A stretch of 42,180 nt of DNA from positions 1 through 42,180 of the forward strand of contig QHVC01000113.1 in assembly GCA_003222205.1 (NCBI GenBank). The letters run 5' to 3'. Below, piece after piece: positions 19,190 through 27,437 of this stretch. The number at the start of each line of letters is the position of its first letter. The stretch's first letter is position 1. Source of the DNA: Gemmatimonadota bacterium. Its GTDB lineage: Bacteria > Gemmatimonadota > Gemmatimonadetes > Gemmatimonadales > GWC2-71-9. The notes below the pieces were generated by a model, which saw only the letters and a list, made by a program, of their open reading frames with translations, did no database searches and had not been told where the DNA came from. The position numbers were made by a program, and so were the translations under genes.

Positions 19190-20519
19190 CGATGCCTTCC
19201 ATCCCCACGAGCTCGAGCCCTTCCGGTGCGCCGCGCGCGCGCGCCGAGCAGAACACGCGGCGGAACCCCTGGCGCGCCGCTTCGGCGAGCCGCCGCTCCA
19301 GCGCGGCGACGGGCCGGATCTCACCGCCCAGCCCTACTTCCCCGAGGAACACGGCGTCGGCAGGAACGGGCCGGTCGCGCACGCTGGAGACGAGGGCGGC
19401 CAGCACGGCGAGGTCGGTCGAGGGCTCCGCGAGTCGGACGCCGCCGGTCACGTTGACGAACACGTCGAGCGCCTCGAACGAGAGGCCGCCGCGTCGCTCC
19501 AGCACCGCCAGCAGCACGGCGAGGCGGCGGTGGTCGAGCCCGGTAGCGACCCGCTGCGGGGTCCCGAAGCCGGCCTTGGAGGCGAGCGCCTGCACTTCGA
19601 CGAGCACGGGGCGCGTGCCTTCCATCAGCGCCGTGACGGCCGAGCCGGAGACGCCGGTGTGGCGGCCGGCGAGGAAGGCGGCGGCGGGATCGGGAACGGG
19701 CTCGAGCCCCGCGCCCGTCATGCGGAACACGCCGATCTCGTCGACCGAGCCGAAGCGGTTCTTCACCGCACGCAGGATGCGATGGTCCAGGGTCGCCTCG
19801 CCCTCGAAGTACAGCACCGTATCGACGATATGCTCGAGCGTGCGCGGGCCCGCGATCCCTCCGCCTTTGGTCACGTGCCCCACGAGGAAGACGGCGGGCC
19901 CTGCTTCCTTGGCGAAGCGCATCAACCGCGCGGCGCAGTCGCGCACCTGCCCGACGTTGCCGGGAGCGCCTTCGAGCGCTTCGGTGTAAGTGGTCTGGAT
20001 CGAATCGACGAAGACGACGCGCGCGCCGAGCGCGGCGGCATGATGGACGATGGCCTCGAGGCGCGTCTCGCCGAGCACGTGGACGGCGCCGGCGTCTTCG
20101 GTGAGCCGCGTGGCGCGCAGCCGCACCTGTTCGGGCGACTCTTCTCCCGAGACGTACAGCGTCGGTACGCCGGCGGCTTCCAGCCGGGCGGCGCACTGCA
20201 GCAGCAGGGTCGACTTGCCGATGCCGGGTTCCCCCCCCACGAGCACCACGGAGCCCGGCACGATGCCGCCGCCCAGCACGAAGTCGAACTCGGCGAGACC
20301 GGTCCTCCACCTCGGCAGCGCCCCGCTCGTCAGGGCGGACAGGCGGACTGGCGGACTGCCGGACGTCTGCAGGGCCTGTCTGACCGCCCGTCCGCCGGTC
20401 CGCCCGACCGCCTCCTCTACCAGCGTATTCCACGCCCCGCAGCCGTCGCAGCGCCCCGCCCACTTTGGCTGCTCGGCGCCGCACTCGGTGCAGCGGAACA
20501 CCGAGCGGCTCTTACGCAT
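19161..20519 (-). CDS. radA: DNA repair protein RadA with in-frame repeat in the linker
   Basis: A RecA-like helicase for branch migration in recombinational repair. The 452-residue protein has an N-terminal zinc finger (CTECG...CDGCG), Walker A GEPGIGKSTLLL, Walker B-like RVVFVDSIQTTY, the RadA-specific KNRFG motif and a C-terminal Lon-like domain (DLAVLAALVSS). The linker between zinc finger and ATPase carries an 81 bp inverted repeat, read as RTGGRAVRQALQTSGSPPVR. The start ATG overlaps the end of dnaB by 8 bp. Confidence 0.94.
   Translation of the reverse strand: MRKSRSVFRCTECGAEQPKWAGRCDGCGAWNTLVEEAVGRTGGRAVRQALQTSGSPPVRLSALTSGALPRWRTGLAEFDFVLGGGIVPGSVVLVGGEPGIGKSTLLLQCAARLEAAGVPTLYVSGEESPEQVRLRATRLTEDAGAVHVLGETRLEAIVHHAAALGARVVFVDSIQTTYTEALEGAPGNVGQVRDCAARLMRFAKEAGPAVFLVGHVTKGGGIAGPRTLEHIVDTVLYFEGEATLDHRILRAVKNRFGSVDEIGVFRMTGAGLEPVPDPAAAFLAGRHTGVSGSAVTALMEGTRPVLVEVQALASKAGFGTPQRVATGLDHRRLAVLLAVLERRGGLSFEALDVFVNVTGGVRLAEPSTDLAVLAALVSSVRDRPVPADAVFLGEVGLGGEIRPVAALERRLAEAARQGFRRVFCSARARGAPEGLELVGMEGIGDLARRLAA
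20333..20413. repeat. 8 bp-unit inverted repeat element (GGCGGAC type) inside radA
   Basis: Four units (GGGCGGAC, AGGCGGAC, TGGCGGAC, TGCCGGAC; 20333-20364), a 17 bp spacer, then four inverted units (GACCGCCC, GTCCGCCG, GTCCGCCC, GACCGCCT; 20382-20413). It is 32+17+32 = 81 bp, a multiple of three, and encodes the RadA linker. Its spacer shares GGCCTG with the comF element. Confidence 0.85.
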
Positions 20520-21924
20520 TCGCGCCCTCGGGCACCTCGCGGGAGGTGAAGTTGTCGAAGCGGGTGTACTCCTTCTTGAAATACAGCTTCACCGTCCCGG
20601 TGGGGCCGTTGCGTTGTTTGCCGACGATCACCTCGGCCTGCCCCTCGATGCTGTCGCCCGTCTTGGGGTCGCTCGGTCCGTCGTAGAACTCCTGCCGATA
20701 GATGAAGCACACGACGTCGGCGTCCTGCTCGATGGCGCCCGATTCGCGCAGGTCGGAGAGTTGGGGGCGGCGGTGCTCGCCGCCGCGCTGCTCCGGCGCG
20801 CGGGATAGCTGGGAGATCGCGACGACCGGCACGTCCAGTTCTTTGGCGAGCGCTTTCAGCGCGCGGGAGATGTAGGAGATCTCCTGCTGGCGGTTTTCGG
20901 CGTCGCCCGGCCCCGACATCAGCTGCAGGTAGTCCACGACGACGAGGGCGATGTCGTGCTCGGCTTTGAGACGCCGCGCCTTGGAGCGCATCGCGAGGGG
21001 GGTGAGCGCCGCGGAGTCGTCGATCCAGATCGGCGCCGTGCCGAGCAGGCCGGCCGCGCGGGCGAGCTTGGGGTAATCGTCGTCGCGGAGCTGGCCGCGG
21101 CGCAGCCGCTGGGCGTCCACCAACCCCTCGGAGCACAGCAGGCGCTGCACCAGCTGATCCTTCGACATCTCGAGCGAGAAGATCGCGACGGGCACGTTGT
21201 GCTCGATCGCCGCGTGCTGGACGATGTTCAAGGCCAACGCGGTCTTCCCCATGGAGGGCCGGGCCGCGACGATGACCAGGTCCGACCGTTGGAAGCCGGC
21301 CGTGAGGCGGTCCAGATCCACGAAGCCGGTCGGCACGCCCGTCACCGTGCCGTGGCCGCTCTGGAGCTTCTCGATGCGCTCCATCGTCGGCCAGATCAGC
21401 TCTTTGATACGGATGAACTCTTCGGACCGCCGCAGCTGGGCGACCTGGAAGACGCGGTGCTCGGCGCTGTCGAGCACCTCGGCCGCCGTGGCGTGGCCGT
21501 CGTAGACGTCCTGAATGATCGAGGTCGCGGCTTCGATCAGGCGGCGCTGGACGGCCTTGTCGCGCACGATGCGGCAGTGGTACTCGACGTTGGCCGCCGT
21601 GGGCACGACGTCGATCAGCGCGCCGATGTACTCCATGCCGCCGGCGCGGTCCAAGTCGCCGCGGCGGCCCAGCTCGTCGCGCAGCGTGACCGGGTCGATC
21701 ACGTCGCCGCGTTCGGCGAGGCCGGTCATCGCGCGGAACAGCGCGCGGTGCCCTTCCTTATAGAACATGGTGTCGTCCAGGAGCTCGGCGGCCTTGAGGG
21801 CCGCGTCCTGGTCGAGGAGCATCGCGCCGAGGATCGCCTGCTCCGCTTCATTACTCCACGGAGTCTGGCGCCCGGCGAACGCGCGGTCAGCCGTCGAGGA
21901 GACGGCGGGCGATACGGACGTCAT
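20512..21924 (-). CDS. dnaB: Replicative DNA helicase
   Basis: The hexameric helicase of the replication fork. The 470-residue protein has the DnaB N-terminal domain (PWSNEAEQAILGAMLLD), Walker A ARPSMGKTALALN, Walker B LVVVDYLQLM, and the C-terminal KQRNGPTGTVKLYF arginine-finger region. No intein interrupts it. ATG 21924 overlaps the end of udg by 38 bp. The usual neighbour rplI is absent; here it sits between udg and radA. Confidence 0.95.
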   Translation of the reverse strand: MTSVSPAVSSTADRAFAGRQTPWSNEAEQAILGAMLLDQDAALKAAELLDDTMFYKEGHRALFRAMTGLAERGDVIDPVTLRDELGRRGDLDRAGGMEYIGALIDVVPTAANVEYHCRIVRDKAVQRRLIEAATSIIQDVYDGHATAAEVLDSAEHRVFQVAQLRRSEEFIRIKELIWPTMERIEKLQSGHGTVTGVPTGFVDLDRLTAGFQRSDLVIVAARPSMGKTALALNIVQHAAIEHNVPVAIFSLEMSKDQLVQRLLCSEGLVDAQRLRRGQLRDDDYPKLARAAGLLGTAPIWIDDSAALTPLAMRSKARRLKAEHDIALVVVDYLQLMSGPGDAENRQQEISYISRALKALAKELDVPVVAISQLSRAPEQRGGEHRRPQLSDLRESGAIEQDADVVCFIYRQEFYDGPSDPKTGDSIEGQAEVIVGKQRNGPTGTVKLYFKKEYTRFDNFTSREVPEGANA

Positions 21925-22684
21925 CCCAGGTCGGTCGCTTCCAGTTCGGGTTGCGCAGCAGCGCGGCAGGGTGATAGGTAACGATCACCGGAATCCCCCG
22001 GAACCGGTGCACGCGGTTGCGGAGCGCCCCGAGTGACTGCTTCGTGTTCAGCAGCGTCTGCGCCGCGGCGTTCCCCATCGCGAGGATCACCTTCGGTTTG
22101 AGCAGGTCGATCTGCCGGAACAGATACGGCACGCACGCCGCGACCTCGTCGTATTGCGGGGTGCGGTTTTCGGGCGGGCGGCACTTCACCACGTTACAGA
22201 TGAACACCTGCTCGCGCTTCAGCTCGATGGCGCCGAGGATCTTGGTGAGGAGCTGGCCCGCCTGGCCAACGAACGGGCGCCCCGTCTCGTCCTCGGTTCG
22301 GCCCGGGCCTTCCCCGACCACCACCAGCCGCGCATCCGCCGGGCCTTCGCCGGGGACGGTGTTGGCGCGGTGCTCGCACAACCGGCACTTGGTGCAGTCG
22401 GCGACGAGGCGCGCGATCGCTTCGAGATCCGCGGCCTGTTGGATCGGATCGGTGGAGAAGAGGTCGTCGCTCGGCGGGTCGAAGGTGAGACCGGCGGGTG
22501 GCAGCGAGTCGGACTGGCCCTTTTCCGTCTTCCCCGGGCTGTCGCCCGGGGTGGTTGGAAGCGGGGTCGATGCCTTACCGTCCGACCGTTCGACAGTCCG
22601 ACTGTCCGACAGCGGCACCGCATCTCCACCCAACAGCCGCTGCTGTTCGAGATACGTCCGCGCGAGTGCCCGGCCGTCAGTCAC
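21887..22684 (-). CDS. udg: Family 4 uracil-DNA glycosylase
   Basis: Removes uracil from DNA. The 265-residue protein has four cysteines for an iron-sulfur cluster (CTKC, then C in VVKCRPPENR and VAAC), the uracil-site motif GEGPGRTEDETGRPFVG and TYHPAALLRNP. These mark the thermophile-type family 4 enzyme, also often annotated as phage SPO1 polymerase-related. About 75 N-terminal residues before the catalytic core are low-complexity Ser/Thr/Pro-rich and hold a repeat array. GTG 22684 overlaps the coaBC stop as GTGA. Confidence 0.91.
   Translation of the reverse strand: MTDGRALARTYLEQQRLLGGDAVPLSDSRTVERSDGKASTPLPTTPGDSPGKTEKGQSDSLPPAGLTFDPPSDDLFSTDPIQQAADLEAIARLVADCTKCRLCEHRANTVPGEGPADARLVVVGEGPGRTEDETGRPFVGQAGQLLTKILGAIELKREQVFICNVVKCRPPENRTPQYDEVAACVPYLFRQIDLLKPKVILAMGNAAAQTLLNTKQSLGALRNRVHRFRGIPVIVTYHPAALLRNPNWKRPTWDDVRIARRLLDG
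22578..22609. repeat. 8 bp-unit array inside udg, one-armed
   Basis: Four tandem 8 bp units: CCGTCCGA, CCGTTCGA, CAGTCCGA, CTGTCCGA. One inverted unit (TCGGACTG, 22509-22516) lies upstream, and a perfect hairpin CCCCGGGC-TGTC-GCCCGGGG (22532-22551) lies between. All is read in frame in the N-terminal linker of the glycosylase. Confidence 0.6.
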
Positions 22685-23877
22685 GTGAGCGCCGACTCCA
22701 CGAGGTCGAGGATCCGATCGGCCACGTCGCGCTTGGGGAGGAGCGGCAGGATGACCGGCTCCCCGGCCTTGCTCACGATCGTGACCTTGTTCGTCGTGAC
22801 CTCGAATCCGGCGCCGGGCTCAAGGGCGTCGTTCAGGACCACGAAATCAAGTCGCTTAGTCTGCAGTTTTTCCCGAGCGCGCGCTAGGCCGTCTCCCGTC
22901 TCGAGCGCGAAGCCCACCATGAGGCACGTCTTGGGTCGCTGGAGGGTGGCGATAATGTCCGGCGTCGCCTCCAGCTCGAGCGTGAGATGGCCGTCGCTGC
23001 GTGCTCGCTTCCGGTCCGCCGTGCTCGCGGGACGGAAGTCGGCCGGGGCCGCCGCCATGAACAGCGCCTGCGCGTCCTTGAGCACGGCTTGCACGGCGCG
23101 CTGCATCTCTGCCGTCGTTTCGACGCGCACGGCCGCGGCGCCCGCCGGGAGCGGCAGCTCGGTGGGACCCGTGATCAGTACCACGTCCGCGCCTCGCGCC
23201 AGCGCCGCTTCGGCGAGCGCGTAGCCCATGCGGCCGCTCGAGGGGTTGGTGATGACGCGCACCGGGTCCATGTGCTCGCGCGTGGGGCCGGCGGTCACCA
23301 CCACTTTGCGTCCCGCCCAGCGTCCCCCCCCTTGCCCCGCGAGCAGGCGCTCGGCGGCGGCGAGGATCGCCTCCGGCTCGCTCATGCGGCCGGGCCGCTC
23401 GCTCGGCCCTTCGGCGAGCGGTCCCGCCTCGGGACCGATGAACTGCCAGCCACGTTTCCCCAGCGTCTTGACGTTCGCCTGCGTCGCGGGGTGCGCCCAC
23501 ATGGCGTCGTTCATCGCGGGTGCGCAGAGCACCGGCCCGGTGCGGGCGAGCAGCAGCGCCGCGAGGAGGTCGTCGGCGAGACCCATCGCGGCGCGCGCGA
23601 GGAGGTTGGCCGTGGCCGGCGCGAGGATCACGAGGTCCGGCGTCTTGGCGAGGGCGATGTGGGCGAGGGCGCGCTCGGGCTGCCACAGCGACGTGAGCAC
23701 CGGTCGGCCGGTGAGCGCCTCGAACACCACGGGACGCACGAACTCGGACGCGGCGGCGGTGAGCACCACGTCCACGGCGGCGCGGGCCTCGGTCAGCCGG
23801 CGGGCGAGGACGCAGCTCTTGTACGAGGCGATGCCGCCCGACACGCCGAGGACGACGTGGCGGCCGGCGAGCGGCAT
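22681..23877 (-). CDS. coaBC: Bifunctional phosphopantothenoylcysteine decarboxylase/synthase
   Basis: Two steps of coenzyme A synthesis. The N-terminal flavoprotein decarboxylase half has GVSGGIASYKSC, AHIALAKTPDLVILAPATAN with the catalytic His, and PAMNDAMW; the C-terminal synthetase half (from about residue 190) has VVVTAGPTREHMDPVR, ITNPSSGRMG and LNDALEPGAGF. Length (398) is normal. The loop that often carries an active-site Cys (LACG..G.GRM in E. coli) reads GPLAEGPSERPGRM here. The ATG overlaps the rpoZ stop by one base. Confidence 0.94.
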   Translation of the reverse strand: MPLAGRHVVLGVSGGIASYKSCVLARRLTEARAAVDVVLTAAASEFVRPVVFEALTGRPVLTSLWQPERALAHIALAKTPDLVILAPATANLLARAAMGLADDLLAALLLARTGPVLCAPAMNDAMWAHPATQANVKTLGKRGWQFIGPEAGPLAEGPSERPGRMSEPEAILAAAERLLAGQGGGRWAGRKVVVTAGPTREHMDPVRVITNPSSGRMGYALAEAALARGADVVLITGPTELPLPAGAAAVRVETTAEMQRAVQAVLKDAQALFMAAAPADFRPASTADRKRARSDGHLTLELEATPDIIATLQRPKTCLMVGFALETGDGLARAREKLQTKRLDFVVLNDALEPGAGFEVTTNKVTIVSKAGEPVILPLLPKRDVADRILDLVESALT

Positions 23878-24089
23878 CAGGCTTCCTGCCGGCGCCGCCG
23901 CACCAGCCGGAACTTCAGGTTGCCCCGGGTGAGCTCGTCGAAGGCCCGCGTCGTGAGCTTTTCCTCGAAGTCGACCGAGCGGTCCCGCGGGAACTCGTTG
24001 ACGAAACGGGCGAACCGCGCCGCCACGAGGACCCCGAGGTACTTGTTGCCCGTCTGGGCCGCGACTTCCACCGGTGTATAGATCCGCAT
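23877..24089 (-). CDS. rpoZ: RNA polymerase omega subunit
   Basis: A 70-residue protein, MRIYTPVEVAAQTGNKYLGV...ARFARFVN, then TTRAFDELTRGNLKF, matching the short omega form that helps assemble RNA polymerase. ATG 24089 follows AAAGGAGC. It lies between gmk and coaBC, the widely conserved order, which supports identity where sequence alone is short. Confidence 0.88.
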   Translation of the reverse strand: MRIYTPVEVAAQTGNKYLGVLVAARFARFVNEFPRDRSVDFEEKLTTRAFDELTRGNLKFRLVRRRRQEA

Positions 24090-24099
24090 TGCTGCTCCT

Positions 24100-24729
24100 T
24101 TAGGTCTGCAGTCCGCGCCGCAGCGCGTCGATCAACTGGGTCTCGACCGGCCTCAGGCCCGTGCGGGGGCGCCGGCCGTCAATGATCGCCCCGATCTCCC
24201 GCACCGCGTCGTCGAGCCGATCGTTGACGACTCGATAATCGAACTCCGCGGCGGCGCCCACTTCCTCCACGGCGCGCCGCAAGCGCGCCGCCAGGTCCGC
24301 CGGCGACTCGCTGCGGCGCTCGCGCAGCCGGTCCAACAGCTCGTCCACCGACGGCGGCAGGATGAACACGCTGATCGATCGCGGCCACGGGTACGCCGCG
24401 CGCACCTGCCGGGCGCCCTCGATCTCGATGTCCATCACCACATGCCGGCCGCTGTTCAGCACCCGCTCGACCTCGCTGCGCAACGTGCCGTACAGGTGTC
24501 CCGCGTACTCCGCGCACTCCAGAAACTCTCCGGCCGCGCGACGGCGCTCGAACTCCGCGCGGCTGAGAAAGTGATACGCCTGCCCGTCCTGCTCTCCCGG
24601 GCGCGGGGGGCGCGTTGTGGCGGAGACCGAATACCCCAGATCCGCGGGCCGCTCGCGGAGCAGCCGCTGCGCGATCGTCGTCTTGCCGCCGCCCGAGGGC
24701 GCCGACAGGATGACGACCGCCCGCGTCAC
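24100..24729 (-). CDS. gmk: Guanylate kinase
   Basis: Phosphorylates GMP to GDP. The 209-residue protein has the P-loop LSAPSGGGKTTIAQRLL, SVSATTRPPRPGEQDGQAYHF (GMP-binding), and VVMDIEIEGARQVRAAYP. The track ORF is extended upstream through a yicC shadow; GTG 24729 gives the family start and overlaps the yicC stop as GTGA. Confidence 0.94.
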   Translation of the reverse strand: MTRAVVILSAPSGGGKTTIAQRLLRERPADLGYSVSATTRPPRPGEQDGQAYHFLSRAEFERRRAAGEFLECAEYAGHLYGTLRSEVERVLNSGRHVVMDIEIEGARQVRAAYPWPRSISVFILPPSVDELLDRLRERRSESPADLAARLRRAVEEVGAAAEFDYRVVNDRLDDAVREIGAIIDGRRPRTGLRPVETQLIDALRRGLQT

Positions 24730-25601
24730 TCGAGATTCTCCAGCTGCTCCCGAAACCGCTCCAGTTCGCCTTTCATCGCGATCACCGTCTGCGTGATCGC
24801 CGCGTCGTTCGCCTTCGAGCCGATGGTGTTCACCTCGCGCAGCAGCTCCTGCGCGAGAAAGCCGAGCTGCTTGCCCACCGGCACGCTGGCGGCCAGCGCC
24901 TGCCGGCACGCCGCGAGGTGCGTGCGCAGCCGCACCAGCTCCTCGCTGATATCGACTCGGTCGGCGAGCAGGGCGATCTCGACCGCCAACCGCTGCTCGT
25001 CCACCTTCACGTTGCCCGCGAGCTCGGCCACCGCCTTGCGGAGCCGCTCGTGCTCGGCGGCCAGCCGCGTCGGCGCGCGTCCTTCGACCGCCTGCGCCCC
25101 CGCCTCGAGGGCCTCGAGGCGGGCCCGCAGGTCCTCCGCCAGCGCGCGGCCTTCGCGCTCGCGCATCCCTAACACTGCGGCGACGGCTTGCTCGACGATC
25201 GGCTGCACGTCGCTCCACGTCACCGCGGCCTGGCCGTTGCCGCCCAACGCCAGCACCTCGGGCTGCCGTGCCACGAACGCAAGATCCGGCTCGCCCTTGA
25301 GGTGCAGCTTCTTCTTCAGCTCTTTCAACGCGGCGACTACCTGCCGCGCGCGGACGAGGTCCAGGGACAGGGTCGTCTCGGCTTCGGGAGACTCGAGCCA
25401 GCGAGCCGTCACCGCCACGTGACCCCGGTCCAACAGCTGGCGCAGCCGATCACGCAACTCGGCTTCCACGCCGGCGAGGTCGAAGGGCAGCTTGATCTGC
25501 GCGTTGAAATAGCGGTGGTTGACGGAGCGGATCTCGATCCGCAGCCGTCCCCCGAGCACCGTCCCTTCGGACGCGCCGAATCCCGTCATGCTTCGCGGCA
25601 C
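24726..25601 (-). CDS. yicC: YicC-family protein (endoribonuclease-like)
   Basis: The 291-residue protein begins PRSMTGFGASEG and contains EIRSVNHRYFNAQIKLP near the start and, at the end, LGFLAQELLREVNTIGSKANDAAI, the two YicC signatures; the C-terminal half is DUF1732-like. Members act as RNases in E. coli and Bacillus. It heads the leftward run yicC-gmk-rpoZ-coaBC. GTG 25601 is the track start; the ATG at 25589 is possible, with TAAAGT upstream as a -10. Confidence 0.9.
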   Translation of the reverse strand: MPRSMTGFGASEGTVLGGRLRIEIRSVNHRYFNAQIKLPFDLAGVEAELRDRLRQLLDRGHVAVTARWLESPEAETTLSLDLVRARQVVAALKELKKKLHLKGEPDLAFVARQPEVLALGGNGQAAVTWSDVQPIVEQAVAAVLGMREREGRALAEDLRARLEALEAGAQAVEGRAPTRLAAEHERLRKAVAELAGNVKVDEQRLAVEIALLADRVDISEELVRLRTHLAACRQALAASVPVGKQLGFLAQELLREVNTIGSKANDAAITQTVIAMKGELERFREQLENLE

Positions 25602-25643
25602 AGACTTTAAGGCTAATCGGGCGAAGCACTTAGGTCAACGCGT

Positions 25644-27437
25644 TCAGTTGGTGAATGTCCAGCGCACTCCGAAGTACTGAAAGCGTCGCGGATAACTCAG
25701 GCCGTGGACATAGCTGCCGCGGAAGAAGTTGCTGTTGCGCACCACCCAGAACGCGGTGACGCCCGCGATCTGCATCTGCAGGTCGTTCTCGATGAACGTG
25801 GCGCCCGCGAGCGGCACCTGCACCACGTTGCCGAGCGTGTCGCGATGCACGCCGCCCAGGCCGCGACTCCACGACTCCACCGCGAACTCCCCGCGCAGGG
25901 CGAACACGCCGCTCTTGTACACGCGCCAGAACCGCGAGAAGAACGTCGCCGAGAACCGCGCGTGCCGCGGCGGCTCGAAGTCGCCGCCGCCGCGGATCGG
26001 GTCGAAATACCATCCCGAAAGCGTGAGGCCCGCCACGGGCCGGACGCTGGCGATGAGCTGGAGGTAGCGGCTTTGCGGCACGGGGCCGAACCCGTTGATC
26101 GAATCGCGGCCCGACAGCCCGGATGGGAAACCGAGCGGCTGGTACGGATCGCGCCGCACGCCGGCTGCTTCCACCGTCCCGAATCGGCTCTCCCAGCGCA
26201 CCGCGCCCGAGAAGTCGAGGGCCCATTGCGTGCCGCCGGTGGCCAGGGCCGGAGCCGTCGCATCCCGCATCGACGCCACGTCGCCGTGGAGGGAGAATCC
26301 CAGCGGCAACGACAGGCCGCCGCTCGCGTGCGCGCGGCGGCCCGTGCGGCGGCCGGCGTACCGGGCGATGCGGCCGTCGGCCGCCAGCGTGAGCCGTGGG
26401 ACGGGCGTCCAGCCGCCTTCCACCTCGACCGACGAGCGGGGGAGGAAGTCGCTGAACCGACCGGTCACGGCCAGGCTCGCACGGCGCCAGGTCTGGCGCG
26501 CCGCAACCTGGGCCAGCGCCCCCGAGCGGCCGGGGATCGCCGTGTCGCGGCTGATGGACGTGCGCAGCAGCGCGGCCTCGAAGCGCGGCCCCAGCCCGTC
26601 GGCGCGGGCGCCGGCGAAGACGCGCAGCAGCCCGTCTTGACGCTTGAACCGCCAGCGGTCCACCACGCCGACTCTCGCGCTGCGATCCCACGTGGAGCTC
26701 AGCACCTCATAGGAGATTCCCAGGCGGCCGCCGGGGATGTACTCCCCCTTGAGCCACAGGTCGACGCTGTTGAACGCGGTGGTGGAAGTCGCCGCGTCGT
26801 CGTTGATCGCGTTCCAGTCCGCGGCAAGTGCCAGCCCCATCCCCGAGCGCCAGCGGCGCGCGAACGTGCCGCGGTAGTCGGCGACGGACAGGTCGCCGGT
26901 CTCGATGCGCACGCTGCTCGTCGGGACGGTGGATCGCTGGCGGGAGGTCGTCAGGTACACGCGCAGCGTTGCGGGGAGGACGATGACGTCCACGCGCTCC
27001 AGCGGCGCCAGGGAGACGCGGGCGAGGTCCAGAAATACGGAATCGCGGCCCAGCGGCAGATACGGCACGCCGTCCCAGTACACCTCGATCCCCGGTGGCC
27101 CACGGCCCCCGAAGAGGGCGACCTCCGGCGCGCCGTACGCCCCGCCCCGGGCGATATAAACGCCGGGGACGTGCAGCAGCAGATCCGCGAGCGTCGTCGC
27201 GTCCGAGAAGCGCAGGGAATCGGCGTCGAAGGTGTAGCGGGTGCCGTGGGGGAGCGGCCCGGCGGGAAGCGCTGGGGCGAACGCCGCCAGATAGTGCGGG
27301 ATGGTGTCGGGCGGAGTGGTGTCGCGCGCGCGAGCGCCGCTGGTGTCGCGGGCGGTCGTGTCCGCTTGGGCGGCCGCGGGCGGGGGAGCCGCCGCGATGC
27401 CAAGGAGAGTCGCGACGAGGAGCGCCCGCCGGATCAA
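25644..27437 (-). CDS. TonB-dependent-receptor-like outer-membrane protein (plug plus barrel)
   Basis: The 597-residue protein starts at TTG 27437, overlapping the pepA stop as TTGA, with signal peptide RRALLVATLLGIAAAPPPAAA. Residues about 65-160 look like a TonB plug (FSDATTLADLLLHVPGVYI, then VYWDGVPYLPLG and LERVDVIV). The rest is a run of alternating, aromatic-flanked strands ending in RFQYFGVRWTFTN, as in a beta-barrel. It is short for a full TonB receptor and I see no clear TonB box. Substrate unknown. The track ORF to 28559 is extended through a pepA shadow. Confidence 0.75.
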   Translation of the reverse strand: MIRRALLVATLLGIAAAPPPAAAQADTTARDTSGARARDTTPPDTIPHYLAAFAPALPAGPLPHGTRYTFDADSLRFSDATTLADLLLHVPGVYIARGGAYGAPEVALFGGRGPPGIEVYWDGVPYLPLGRDSVFLDLARVSLAPLERVDVIVLPATLRVYLTTSRQRSTVPTSSVRIETGDLSVADYRGTFARRWRSGMGLALAADWNAINDDAATSTTAFNSVDLWLKGEYIPGGRLGISYEVLSSTWDRSARVGVVDRWRFKRQDGLLRVFAGARADGLGPRFEAALLRTSISRDTAIPGRSGALAQVAARQTWRRASLAVTGRFSDFLPRSSVEVEGGWTPVPRLTLAADGRIARYAGRRTGRRAHASGGLSLPLGFSLHGDVASMRDATAPALATGGTQWALDFSGAVRWESRFGTVEAAGVRRDPYQPLGFPSGLSGRDSINGFGPVPQSRYLQLIASVRPVAGLTLSGWYFDPIRGGGDFEPPRHARFSATFFSRFWRVYKSGVFALRGEFAVESWSRGLGGVHRDTLGNVVQVPLAGATFIENDLQMQIAGVTAFWVVRNSNFFRGSYVHGLSYPRRFQYFGVRWTFTN

